NCBI RefSeq assembly: GCF_031846305.1
Contig: NZ_JAVRHY010000010.1
Span: 41,937-105,936, forward strand
Direction: 5' to 3'
DNA from: Spectribacter acetivorans
GTDB lineage: Bacteria > Pseudomonadota > Gammaproteobacteria > Nevskiales > Salinisphaeraceae
Length of the DNA stretch: 64,000 bases
The notes beneath the pieces were generated by a model. That model did not search any database. It worked only from the letters and a program-made list of their open reading frames with translations, and had not been told where the DNA came from. Within the stretch, counting starts at the first letter, position 1. Each line of letters starts with the position of its first letter. A program made the translations under genes and the position numbers. This document shows, one piece after another, positions 8,056 to 16,078 of this stretch.

Positions 8056-9921
8056 TCAGGCGTCGGGCTTATCGCCGGCATCCGCATCGTCAGCGTCTTC
8101 CGTGTCATCCGGCCGCGTGGTCTGCGAACGGCGCGGCGCGTAGTAGACGATGGTATCGCCCGCCGACGGGCGGTGGCCGTTCCGGTACGCCGGCCGGAAC
8201 AGCAGGATGCCGTCCTGGTAGAGCACCGCGATCACGAAAGCTTCCGGCGGCAGGTCGCGCCGGAAATCCTCGTAGCCGTAGGTGTCGCTGAGCTTGGCCT
8301 TGAAGAACTGCCAGTTCTGGAAGTGCCGGCGCCACAGCTCCTCGTACTGGGCGTTCTCGTGAAACGCCGGCCGGCCCCGCAGCGGCTGGGCCACCAGCTT
8401 GGCCTCGTTGCTCTGGTCGGCGGCGTACATCGGCAGCTGGAACACGCGGTCGTGCTCCAGGTTTTTCGAGAAAGCATTGCAAACCAGCGCGTTGTAGGCA
8501 TCGTTGCTGGTGGCCGCAAGCAGACAGGCGATTTCGTTCAACTCCAGGGATTGCTGGATCTGATCCGACAGCACTTCCCCGTACAGCACCCGCACGCCGG
8601 CCAGCCGGGCCTGACGAAGCCGGTGCCAGCTGGAATCCACCAGCAGGGTCGATACATTCAGTTCGTTGGTCAGCGCCCGGGCCAGTTCCGTGGTCCAGGG
8701 CGAGGCGCCGACGATCAGCACCCCATGGGGGTCGGCGGACAATCGCAGCCAGCGGGACAGCCGGCCGAGGGTAAAACCGTGCAGGATCACGGTGGAGAAC
8801 ACCACTGCGAAGATCAGCGGCAGCAGCAGCTCGGCCCCGTCGTAGCCGGCCTCGACCATGAACGGCCCGAACACACCGGCCACCGCCGCTGCCACGATGC
8901 CGCGCGGGGCGATCCAGGCCAGCAGCACCCGGTCGCGCCAATCCATGCCGGAGAACATGGTGGACAGCAGCACGGCCGCCGGCCGCACCACGAACATCAC
9001 CGCCAGCACCAGGGCGGCGGCGTGCCAGTCCAGATGCGACAGCACCTGGGGATCGAGATCGGCCGTGAGCACGACGAACACCACGGCCACCATCAGGATG
9101 GTGATGTATTCCTTGAACCGCCGCAGTTCGACCATGCCGGCGATCTGCATGTTGCCCATCACCATGCCCATGACCGTGACCGCCAGCAGGCCGGCCTCGG
9201 CAAACACCATGTTGGCGAGGGTGTAAATCACCAGCACCAGCGCGAAGGTGGCCGGTGCCTTGAGGTATTCCGGCACCAGCGTGCGGTTGAACGCCCAGCC
9301 CAGCGCGTAGCCGGTGCCGGCGCCCATGACCAGTGACACCAGCAGGGCCCAGCCCAGATCGACGAACACCTGGGCGCCGTTGCTGGTGTCGCCGGTGACC
9401 ACGAAATACTGGAATACCAGCACCGCCAGCAGCGCGCCGATGGGGTCGTTGATGATGCCTTCCCACTTCAGGTACGACGCCGTCCGGCGGTTCAGGCCGG
9501 CCTGACGCAGCATGGGAATGATTACGGTGGGCCCGGTGACAATCAGGATCGCCCCGAATACCAGCGACACCGGCAGCGACAGGCCACCGATGAAATAGGC
9601 CGCCGTGCTGGCGAAGGTCCAGGTCAGGGCCGCGCCCACGGTGATCAGCCGTTTCACCCCGGCCGCGGCTTCGCGGAATTCGTGCCAGTGCAGGCTCAGC
9701 CCGCCCTCAAACAGGATCACCGCCACCGCCAGCCCGACCACCGGCCGCAGGATATCCCCGAAGTCGGCGCTGGGATCCACCAGCCCCAGCACGGGCCCGG
9801 CGAGCACGCCGGACACCAGAAACAGCACGATGGCGGGCATGCGCAGCCACCACGCCGCCCACTGGGAGAACACGCCCAGAAAGACGATCAGAACCAGGGT
9901 ATGGCCGAGCTGATGTTCCAT
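8056..9921 (-). CDS. Cation:proton antiporter with C-terminal RCK/TrkA domains
   Basis: A 621-residue inner-membrane protein. The first ~400 residues hold about a dozen hydrophobic helices of the CPA family, with the NDPIGALLAVL motif carrying the conserved Asn-Asp expected at the ion site, and GPTVIIPMLRQ before it. The C-terminal ~200 residues resemble a TrkA-N Rossmann domain (GVLIVGASPWTTELA) followed by a TrkA-C-like segment. This is the architecture of ligand-gated Na+ or K+/H+ antiporters used for pH and salt homeostasis. The ion is not predictable here. It heads the 6303-9921 gene group. Confidence 0.9.
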   Translation of the reverse strand: MEHQLGHTLVLIVFLGVFSQWAAWWLRMPAIVLFLVSGVLAGPVLGLVDPSADFGDILRPVVGLAVAVILFEGGLSLHWHEFREAAAGVKRLITVGAALTWTFASTAAYFIGGLSLPVSLVFGAILIVTGPTVIIPMLRQAGLNRRTASYLKWEGIINDPIGALLAVLVFQYFVVTGDTSNGAQVFVDLGWALLVSLVMGAGTGYALGWAFNRTLVPEYLKAPATFALVLVIYTLANMVFAEAGLLAVTVMGMVMGNMQIAGMVELRRFKEYITILMVAVVFVVLTADLDPQVLSHLDWHAAALVLAVMFVVRPAAVLLSTMFSGMDWRDRVLLAWIAPRGIVAAAVAGVFGPFMVEAGYDGAELLLPLIFAVVFSTVILHGFTLGRLSRWLRLSADPHGVLIVGASPWTTELARALTNELNVSTLLVDSSWHRLRQARLAGVRVLYGEVLSDQIQQSLELNEIACLLAATSNDAYNALVCNAFSKNLEHDRVFQLPMYAADQSNEAKLVAQPLRGRPAFHENAQYEELWRRHFQNWQFFKAKLSDTYGYEDFRRDLPPEAFVIAVLYQDGILLFRPAYRNGHRPSAGDTIVYYAPRRSQTTRPDDTEDADDADAGDKPDA

Positions 9922-9969
9922 CGATGATCTCGATTGACGGCGCGGATGCGGCCGTTGGGGAAGGCCGCG

Positions 9970-10626
9970 CTAGATCGAATCCCAGCTATTGCGGGAACGC
10001 CGCCGGAACAGCGGCAGCACCAGCCCGAGCAGTACACCTGCCAGGAGGATGATGGCACCCACCTTCATGCCGTCACGCCGGCTCTGCAGGGCCTGATTCT
10101 CGTGGCGCAGGCGCTCGACCTCGCTTTCCATCGACAGGATCTGCTCGCGGAATTCCTGGTTCTCGCGATTGATCCGGATGGCGTTGGCGGACGCTTCCTT
10201 GATCTGGCTGAGTTCCTGCTTGAGCGACTTGTTCTCGGCGATCAGCTCTTCCTTCAGCGAGCCCAGTTCGGAAGAGCCCTCCAGTGCCTCCGACAACTCC
10301 TCCCGCAGCGAGGCATTGCTCTGCTCCAGTTCCGCCACCCGCTCGCGCATCTCCGCAAGCTGGGTGCGGGCGGCCGGCTCGTTCGACAGGAAACGGGTCA
10401 GCACCCAGCCGTCCGAGCCGCCTTCCGTGCGGACATGGGTCCAGCCGTCGCCGGTCTCGATGACCGTCACCGGTTCGCCGGCGTCCAGCAGCTGCGTAAT
10501 GCGGTAGTCGTTGCCCGGCCCGCGCCGCAGATTGATGGAAAGTTCGTCGCTGACATAGCGATCCGCCGCCGAGGCGGCGGTGACCACGAAAACCAGCAAC
10601 ACGGCAAGAGATACGCGCGACGACAT
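9970..10626 (-). CDS. TIGR04211/YgiM-like SH3 domain protein
   Basis: A 218-residue protein with a signal peptide, a bacterial SH3 domain near residues 25-85 (LSINLRRGPGNDYRI and GWVLTRFL), a long coiled coil rich in Glu, Leu and Arg from about residue 95 to 185, and one transmembrane helix near the C-terminus (AIILLAGVLLGLVLPLF) followed by arginines. This matches E. coli YgiM in order of parts. It would sit in the periplasm anchored to the inner membrane. I chose ATG at 10626 because GGGGC precedes it; an upstream in-frame ATG at 10653 is possible. Confidence 0.85.
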   Translation of the reverse strand: MSSRVSLAVLLVFVVTAASAADRYVSDELSINLRRGPGNDYRITQLLDAGEPVTVIETGDGWTHVRTEGGSDGWVLTRFLSNEPAARTQLAEMRERVAELEQSNASLREELSEALEGSSELGSLKEELIAENKSLKQELSQIKEASANAIRINRENQEFREQILSMESEVERLRHENQALQSRRDGMKVGAIILLAGVLLGLVLPLFRRRSRNSWDSI

Positions 10627-10764
10627 AAGCCCCATAGCCCACCAGACAGCCAAACGGAAAAGGCGCGAGATTGTAGCAAGTCACCGCAAGCTGCGAGGCC
10701 TACCGGGGCCATCGCCTGCCCCGGGGCCCGCAGCCGGGTGCCGATCGCGGTCCGACAATGCGTC

Positions 10765-10793
10765 TTGCCAGAGGTTCAGCGCGCCGCTAACCT
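10765..10793 (+). promoter_or_regulatory. Candidate promoter for the exported protein at 10856
   Basis: TTGCCA at 10765-10770 and TAACCT at 10788-10793 are 17 bp apart. The -35 is strong (five of six) and the -10 weak. It lies in the 229-bp gap before 10856, which also holds a 7-bp GC hairpin at 10703-10724. A tentative call. Confidence 0.28.
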
Positions 10794-10855
10794 CGATACC
10801 CAAGTGAATAAAACAGTTACCGGTGCATGACCGGTTCGAGGGGGAGGGGAACACC

Positions 10856-11353
10856 ATGTGGAAACGGATTGTGGCTATCGGGGCGGTCTGTCTCGGCGCA
10901 TCCGGCGGCGCGGCCGCCGAGTTCGATTACGGCACAAATGCATCGCTGTATCTGAGCTTCGGCTTCGACAGCCCCGCCAACACCGACGCCGCCGGCCTCA
11001 AGTACGGGCTGCGCCTAGACCACGACTGGCGGGTGGCGCAACAGGGGCGGGATGCCGCACTGGTGGAATGGCAGCTGGACGGTAACGGCTTCGACCACAT
11101 CCGGCTGGGCGGTGCGCCGATCGTCTCGCGCGAGCTGATCCTGCGCCAGGATGACGAATCCGGCGGCGTGGTCGACTACCTCAAGAACAACATCGGCACC
11201 GTCGCGCTGGCAGCCAGCGGCGCGGTTCTGCTGTTTCTGGTGGTGGACGGCGCCATCGACGAAGGCGATCGGGAACCCGGCGGTGCCGGCGCCCCCGCCA
11301 ACGACATCAACTGCGACGGCCCGGACCGCCCGCCGGCCTGCCAGGGCCCCTGA
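10856..11353 (+). CDS. Hypothetical exported protein with one membrane segment
   Basis: I do not recognise this 165-residue protein. It has a signal peptide ending near SGGAAA (residue 21), an acidic stretch suggestive of beta strands (ASLYLSFGFDSP, KYGLRLDHDW), one hydrophobic helix near residues 120-137 (IGTVALAASGAVLLFLVV), and a Pro/Gly/Asp-rich tail with two cysteines (DINCDGPDRPPACQGP). The tail cysteines could form a disulfide. ATG at 10856 follows GGGGAGGGG, a strong ribosome binding site. It stands alone between the minus-strand SH3 gene and tatD. Confidence 0.8.
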   Translation: MWKRIVAIGAVCLGASGGAAAEFDYGTNASLYLSFGFDSPANTDAAGLKYGLRLDHDWRVAQQGRDAALVEWQLDGNGFDHIRLGGAPIVSRELILRQDDESGGVVDYLKNNIGTVALAASGAVLLFLVVDGAIDEGDREPGGAGAPANDINCDGPDRPPACQGP

Positions 11354-11419
11354 TTCCGGGCGGGCCGCCGCCACACCTGCCGGTCCCCTGCCCTCCACTA
11401 CCGACGGGATGCCGACGGC

Positions 11420-12238
11420 ATGGACGACCTGATCGACATCGGCGCCAATCTGGCGCACGAAAGCTTTGACGCTGACCTGGACGCGGTGCTCGACCGGGCC
11501 CGCGAGGCGGGCGTGTCACAGATCGTGGTCACCGGCTCGGATGCCACCAGCAATGGCCGTGCCGCCGAGCTGGCGCGCGCCTACCCGGGTCGGCTGCATG
11601 CCACCGCCGGGCTGCACCCGCATCATGCCGATCAGGCCGACTCCGATCTGTATGCGCAGATTACCGCAGCCGCGCGCGACGGCCGGATCGTGGCGGTGGG
11701 CGAAACCGGACTGGATTTCTTCCGTGACCTGTGCCCGCGAGCCACCCAGGAACGCGTGTTTGCCCGGCAGCTCGAGATCGCGGCGGCCACCGGTCTGCCC
11801 GTTTTTCTGCACCAGCGGGACGCTCACGACCGCTTCATTTCGGTGCTGCGGGAACACCGCGACGCGCTGGGCGATTGCGTGGTGCACTGCTTCACCGCCG
11901 ACCGCCGCGCCCTGTTCGAATGTCTCGACCTGGACTGTCATATCGGCATTACCGGCTGGATCTGCGACGAGCGCCGCGGCCATCATCTGCTGGATATCGT
12001 CGATAGCGTGCCCGCCGAGCGGCTGATGATCGAGACCGACGCCCCCTATCTGATGCCCCGCAGCATTCACCCGAAACCGCGTACCCGGCGCAACGAGCCC
12101 ATGCATCTGCCCCACGTACTCGCGCGGCTGGCCGAAGCCCGGGGGGCCATGCCCGAGGCGCTGGCCCGCAGCACCAGCGCGACCGCACGCGCATTCTTCC
12201 GCCTGGACGGCACCGCGGCCGAGCGCAAGGCTTCCTGA
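11420..12238 (+). CDS. tatD: TatD family metal-dependent hydrolase
   Basis: A 272-residue amidohydrolase-fold nuclease. It starts with IDIGANLAHESFDADLD, the variant N-terminus typical of E. coli TatD itself, and carries the metal-site motifs GETGLDFFRD near residue 93, HQRDAHDRF near residue 130, and IETDAPYLMPR near residue 202. TatD has 3'-5' exonuclease activity on single-stranded DNA and RNA and may act in repair or DNA turnover; it is not part of Tat export. No tatABC gene is adjacent. Confidence 0.93.
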   Translation: MDDLIDIGANLAHESFDADLDAVLDRAREAGVSQIVVTGSDATSNGRAAELARAYPGRLHATAGLHPHHADQADSDLYAQITAAARDGRIVAVGETGLDFFRDLCPRATQERVFARQLEIAAATGLPVFLHQRDAHDRFISVLREHRDALGDCVVHCFTADRRALFECLDLDCHIGITGWICDERRGHHLLDIVDSVPAERLMIETDAPYLMPRSIHPKPRTRRNEPMHLPHVLARLAEARGAMPEALARSTSATARAFFRLDGTAAERKAS

Positions 12239-12254
12239 GAGCTAATGCGGCAGA

Positions 12255-12277
12255 GCCTGCCCCGTTTCGGGGCAGGC
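12255..12277 (+). terminator. GC hairpin after tatD, possible terminator
   Basis: A perfect 9-bp stem GCCTGCCCC/GGGGCAGGC with a 5-base loop begins 17 bp after the tatD stop. No T tract follows on either strand, so it may only weaken transcription or protect RNA 3' ends. Confidence 0.4.
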
Positions 12278-12353
12278 ATGAAATCTCCAATTGTCTCCGG
12301 CTTCGTTTGCCGATAAGGTCATGTTGCTCGCACAAAAAAATGGTGGAGGACTC

Positions 12354-13058
12354 ATGGGGAATTGGACACTGGTCAAGGGATTCGCGGCGGTTGCCTGCTC
12401 GGGGGCCTTGATGGGGTTGCCGGCAACCAGCGCGCTGGCAGACAACCACTCGGGCGGCGATGGCGCCTACTGGACCAATCCGGACGGTGAAGTCTGGGTG
12501 AATGCGGACGGTGAATGCTGGTATACGCCGAACGCGCCCAAGGAAGAGCCGCGCGAAGAATGCGGCGACAAGGTGGCGCAGGCCGAACCCGAGCCGAAGG
12601 ATTCCGACGGCGACGGCGTGATCGACGCCAACGATGAGTGCCCGGGAACACCGGCCGGCACGGAAGTGGACTCAGTCGGCTGCCCGGTGGAAAAGGACGC
12701 GCCGATCGTGCTGAAGGGCGTGAAGTTCGAATTCAACTCGGCGAAGCTCACCGCTGGTGCGGAAAGCCGGCTCGATAACGTGGTCAATGCGCTCACGTCA
12801 GCGGACGGCATTGATGTTCGCATCGAAGGCCACACCGACAGCATCGGTTCCAACGAGTACAACCTCGAGTTGTCTCAGGACCGGGCCGATTCGGTGAAAG
12901 CCTACCTGGTGGACAACGGCATCGCTGCCAGCCGCATGGTGACTCGCGGCTTCGGTGAGACGCGCCCGGTGGCGCCGAACACCCAGCCGGACGGCAGTGA
13001 CAACCCGGCCGGTCGTGCCGAAAACCGCCGCGTGGAACTGCACGTCATCGACGAGTAG
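12354..13058 (+). CDS. OmpA family outer membrane protein
   Basis: A 234-residue protein with a signal peptide (cleavage near TSALA, residue 32), a short segment with two related tryptophan units (NPDGEVW and NADGECW), a calcium-binding thrombospondin-3-like repeat (DSDGDGVIDANDECPGTPAG), and a C-terminal OmpA peptidoglycan-binding domain from about residue 118 to 234 with IEGHTDSIGSNEYN and RAENRRVEL. There is no room for an eight-strand barrel, so it probably tethers peptidoglycan as a small secreted or OM-associated protein. ATG at 12354 is chosen because GGTGGAGGA precedes it and the signal peptide follows directly. Confidence 0.9.
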   Translation: MGNWTLVKGFAAVACSGALMGLPATSALADNHSGGDGAYWTNPDGEVWVNADGECWYTPNAPKEEPREECGDKVAQAEPEPKDSDGDGVIDANDECPGTPAGTEVDSVGCPVEKDAPIVLKGVKFEFNSAKLTAGAESRLDNVVNALTSADGIDVRIEGHTDSIGSNEYNLELSQDRADSVKAYLVDNGIAASRMVTRGFGETRPVAPNTQPDGSDNPAGRAENRRVELHVIDE

Positions 13059-13080
13059 TCGATCACCGGTGGGTTGATCA

Positions 13081-13114
13081 GGCCCGGTCCGCGTTTCGCG
13101 GGCCGGGCCTTTTC
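13081..13114 (+). terminator. Rho-independent terminator after the OmpA-family gene
   Basis: A long GC stem (GGCCCGG-TCCGCG paired with CGCGGG-CCGGGCC, one G·T pair) with a three-base loop is followed by TTTTCGTT. It starts 22 bp after the stop codon at 13058. Confidence 0.85.
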
Positions 13115-13147
13115 GTTGGCGGACCAGCCAATAAATCCGACGGCGAA

Positions 13148-14833
13148 TCAGTCGGTAACAGCACCCCGGCTGGCGGTCGACACCAGCCGCGCATACTTGG
13201 CCAGCACGCCACGGGTCACCCGCGGTGCCGGTGCCTGCCAGGCCGCGCGACGGCGCTCGAACTCGACATCGTCGACCTCGAGCCGAAGCAGCCGGCGGTC
13301 GGCGTCGATGGTGATGGTGTCGCCCTCCTCGACCAGCGCAATGCCCCCGCCCACGGCGGCCTCAGGCGCCACGTGGCCCACCACCATGCCGTAGGTGCCG
13401 CCGGAGAAGCGGCCATCCGTGATCAGGCCGACCTTGTCGCCCAGCCCGCGGCCGATCAGCGCCGACGTGGGCGACAGCATTTCCCGCATGCCCGGTCCGC
13501 CTTTCGGCCCTTCGTAGCGAATCACCACCACGTCGCCGGCCCGGATGCGATCCTCCAGGATGGCGCCCATCGCCTCTTCCTCGGAATCAAACACCCGCGC
13601 CGGGCCGGTGATCGCGGCCTTCTTCAGGCCGGTGATCTTGGCCACGGCGCCTTCCTCGGCCAGGTTGCCCTTCAGAATGGCGAGGTGGCCGGCCGCATAG
13701 ACCGGGTCGTTCATCGGCCGGATCACGCCCTGCCCGGCCGGCGGCTCGTTCGGTACCTCGGCCAGTACCTCGGCCAGAGTCGCGCCGGTGATGGTCCGGC
13801 AGTCTCCGTGCAGCAATCCGGCATGGAGCAGCATCTTCATCACCTGCGGCACGCCGCCCGCGGCGTGCAAGTCCACGGTGAGGTAGCGGCCCGAGGGCTT
13901 GAGATCGCACAGCACCGGCACCCGTCCGCGGATGCGTTCGAAATCGTCGATGCTCAGTTCGACTTCCGCCGCGTGGGCGATCGCCAGCAGGTGCAGCACC
14001 GCATTGGTGGAACCGCCCAGCGCCATGATGACCGCGATGGCATTCTCGAACGCCTTCCGGGTGAGCAGGTCGCGCGGCCGAATATCCTGTTCGATTGCCT
14101 GAACCAGGACGCGGGCCGACGCGGCGGCACTCTCGCCCTTCTCGTCGTCCTCCGCCGCCATGGTGGAGGAATACGGCAGGCTCATGCCCATGGTCTCGAA
14201 CGCGCTGGACATGGTGTTGGCCGTATACATGCCGCCACAGGAGCCGGCGCCGGGGCAGGCATTGCATTCCACCGCCCGCAACCGCTCGTTGTCGATGGTG
14301 CCGGCCGAGAACTGGCCCACCGCCTCGAAGATCGACACCAGGTTGAGGTCCTCCCCATCCAGCTTGCCCGGCTTGATGGTGCCGCCATAGACGAAGATGG
14401 CGGGGATGTTCATGCGGGCCATGGCGATCATGGCGCCCGGCATGTTCTTGTCGCAGCCGCCCAGGGCCACCACGCCATCCATGCTCTCGGCCTGGCAGGC
14501 GGTCTCGATGGAATCAGCGATCACCTCGCGCGATACCAGCGAATACTTCATGCCCGGCGTGCCCATGGAAATGCCGTCGGACACGGTGATGGTGCCGAAG
14601 GTCTGGGCCTTGGCCCCGCCAGTTTCCAGCGCCTCGACGGTGCGGTCGGTCAGCGCATTGAGCCCGACATTGCAGGGGGTGATGGTCGAGTAGCCGTTGG
14701 CCACCCCGACGATCGGCTTGTCGAAGTCGGCGTCGGAATAGCCCATTGCGCGCAGCATGCCGCGATTGGGCGCGCGCGCCAGCCCCTGCGTGATCACGCT
14801 GCTGCGGCGCTTGCGCTCGTCACTCTGGCCCAT
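13148..14833 (-). CDS. ilvD: Dihydroxy-acid dehydratase
   Basis: Catalyses the fourth step of valine and isoleucine synthesis, dehydrating 2,3-dihydroxy acids with an iron-sulfur cluster and Mg2+. The 561-residue protein has the cluster cysteines in GGCDKNMPGAM and CPGAGSCGGMYTANTM, and the C-terminal signature DGRFSGGTYG. ATG at 14831-14833 follows GGGAG on the minus strand with normal spacing; an earlier in-frame start would add 20 residues without homology. An inverted repeat and possible -10 lie just upstream. Confidence 0.96.
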   Translation of the reverse strand: MGQSDERKRRSSVITQGLARAPNRGMLRAMGYSDADFDKPIVGVANGYSTITPCNVGLNALTDRTVEALETGGAKAQTFGTITVSDGISMGTPGMKYSLVSREVIADSIETACQAESMDGVVALGGCDKNMPGAMIAMARMNIPAIFVYGGTIKPGKLDGEDLNLVSIFEAVGQFSAGTIDNERLRAVECNACPGAGSCGGMYTANTMSSAFETMGMSLPYSSTMAAEDDEKGESAAASARVLVQAIEQDIRPRDLLTRKAFENAIAVIMALGGSTNAVLHLLAIAHAAEVELSIDDFERIRGRVPVLCDLKPSGRYLTVDLHAAGGVPQVMKMLLHAGLLHGDCRTITGATLAEVLAEVPNEPPAGQGVIRPMNDPVYAAGHLAILKGNLAEEGAVAKITGLKKAAITGPARVFDSEEEAMGAILEDRIRAGDVVVIRYEGPKGGPGMREMLSPTSALIGRGLGDKVGLITDGRFSGGTYGMVVGHVAPEAAVGGGIALVEEGDTITIDADRRLLRLEVDDVEFERRRAAWQAPAPRVTRGVLAKYARLVSTASRGAVTD

Positions 14834-14858
14834 CTGGAAACTCCCGGTAGCGTGGGGA

Positions 14859-14880
14859 AAGCGGGCTATTATGCCCGCTT
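14859..14880 (-). promoter_or_regulatory. Inverted repeat over the likely -10 of ilvD
   Basis: AAGCGGGC and GCCCGCTT form a perfect 8-bp inverted repeat around TATTAT. Read on the minus strand the repeat overlaps CATAAT (14868-14873), a good sigma-70 -10 about 35 bases before the ilvD start. No good -35 is visible at the right distance. It could be an operator, or a hairpin at the start of the mRNA. Confidence 0.4.
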
Positions 14881-14892
14881 CATGAGCGCCCA

Positions 14893-14922
14893 CAAAAAAG
14901 GGGCGCCCGCCTCGGGCGCCCC
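14893..14922 (-). terminator. Rho-independent terminator of the peroxiredoxin gene
   Basis: On the minus strand a 10-bp stem GGGGCGCCCG/CGGGCGCCCC with a short loop is followed by TTTTTT (14894-14899 on the plus strand as A6). It lies 27 bp after the stop of the peroxiredoxin gene at 14950. Confidence 0.85.
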
Positions 14923-14949
14923 GTCATGCAGGCACGAGACCGACCGTGA

Positions 14950-15582
14950 TCAGCCCGGCTGCCGGGTCACGCGCAGGTAGGGCTTGAGTTCCTTCCAGCC
15001 ATCGGGAAAGTGCTCGCGCGCCTCGTCGTCTGACAGCGTTGGCAGAATGATCACGTCCTCGCCGGCCTGCCAGTTCACCGGCGTAGCCACCTTGTGGCCG
15101 TCGGTCAGCTGGATCGAATCGATCACCCGCAGGATTTCAGCGAAGTTGCGGCCAGCGCTCTTCGGGTAGGTCATGGTCATGCGAACCTTCTTGTTCGGGT
15201 CGATGACGAACACCGACCGCACCGTGGAGGTGTCGCCCGCCCCCGGATGGATCATGTCGTAGAGTTCGGAAACCTTGCGATCCGGATCGGCGATGATCGG
15301 GAAGTTCACCGCGCTGCCCTGGGTTTCCTCGATGTCACCCGACCAGGCGCGATGGTCTTCCACCGAGTCCACCGACAGCACGATCGCCTTGGCGTTGCGC
15401 TTGTCGAACTCGGCCTTCAGGCGCGCCGTCTCGCCAAGTTCGGTGGTGCAGACCGGCGTGAAATCGGCGGGGTGAGAATAGAAAACCACCCAGGAATCCC
15501 CGATCCAGTCGTGAAAACGGATGCGGCCTTCGGTGGTATCGGCTTCGAAATCCGGCGCGGTGTCGCCAAGTCGCAGTGCCAT
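14950..15582 (-). CDS. 1-Cys peroxiredoxin (Prx6 type)
   Basis: Reduces hydroperoxides using a single cysteine. The 210-residue protein has the peroxidatic site SHPADFTPVCTTELG near residue 33-47 and no other cysteine in the chain, so it lacks a resolving cysteine and should need an external thiol. The length and the C-terminal extension (WQAGEDVIILPTLSDDEA) are those of the Prx6 subfamily. ATG at 15580-15582 places MALRLGDTAPDF at the N-terminus as expected; the frame stays open for 23 more codons upstream without homology. It is monocistronic, ended by a strong terminator. Confidence 0.92.
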   Translation of the reverse strand: MALRLGDTAPDFEADTTEGRIRFHDWIGDSWVVFYSHPADFTPVCTTELGETARLKAEFDKRNAKAIVLSVDSVEDHRAWSGDIEETQGSAVNFPIIADPDRKVSELYDMIHPGAGDTSTVRSVFVIDPNKKVRMTMTYPKSAGRNFAEILRVIDSIQLTDGHKVATPVNWQAGEDVIILPTLSDDEAREHFPDGWKELKPYLRVTRQPG

Positions 15583-15739
15583 GGGATTACTCCATCGGTT
15601 GTATGTTGCTGCCCGGACCGCTGGTTTAAGGGCATATGCCGCGCTTTTCAACCAATGTCATGGTTATATCTTTAGTGACAAAGGGACCAGGTCTTCCTAC
15701 CATCCGCGGCTACCCTTTCAACGGCAACAGGTTTCATCC

Positions 15740-16078
15740 GTGACCGAAACCCGCGATACGACGGTTTATATCGTCCACGTCACCTGTCCGGCGCCGGCCG
15801 TAGCCAACAAGATTTCGCGCACCCTGGTGGAGGAACAACTGGCGGCCTGCGTCAATGTCGTACCCGGTCTGCAATCGGTTTACCGCTGGCAGGGTCAGGT
15901 AGAGGTGGACGAAGAACTTCTGCTGCTGATCAAGACCACGGCGGACCGCTTCGAGTCGCTGAAAACCCGGGTGCTGGCACTGCATCCGGACGAACTCCCC
16001 GAGATCCTCGCGGTCCGAGCCGCGAACGGACTGGACGGCTATCTGCAATGGGTCAAGGAGACCACGGAACCCACATGA
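15740..16078 (+). CDS. cutA: Divalent cation tolerance protein CutA
   Basis: A 112-residue trimeric protein of the CutA1 family, with VHVTCPAPAVANKISRTLVE near the N-terminus and LPEILAVRAANGLDGYLQWV near the C-terminus. It is named for copper tolerance in E. coli, but the molecular role is uncertain. The GTG at 15740 gives the family length; the frame is open upstream but without homology. Its last four bases overlap the dsbD start (ATGA), and cutA-dsbD is also the E. coli order. Confidence 0.92.
   Translation: MTETRDTTVYIVHVTCPAPAVANKISRTLVEEQLAACVNVVPGLQSVYRWQGQVEVDEELLLLIKTTADRFESLKTRVLALHPDELPEILAVRAANGLDGYLQWVKETTEPT

Noticed and set aside
7471..9336. Long plus-strand open frame opposite the hydrolase and antiporter genes
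   Set aside because: Both minus-strand genes have clear motifs and continuous homology; the plus frame is His/Gln/Arg-rich with no motif.
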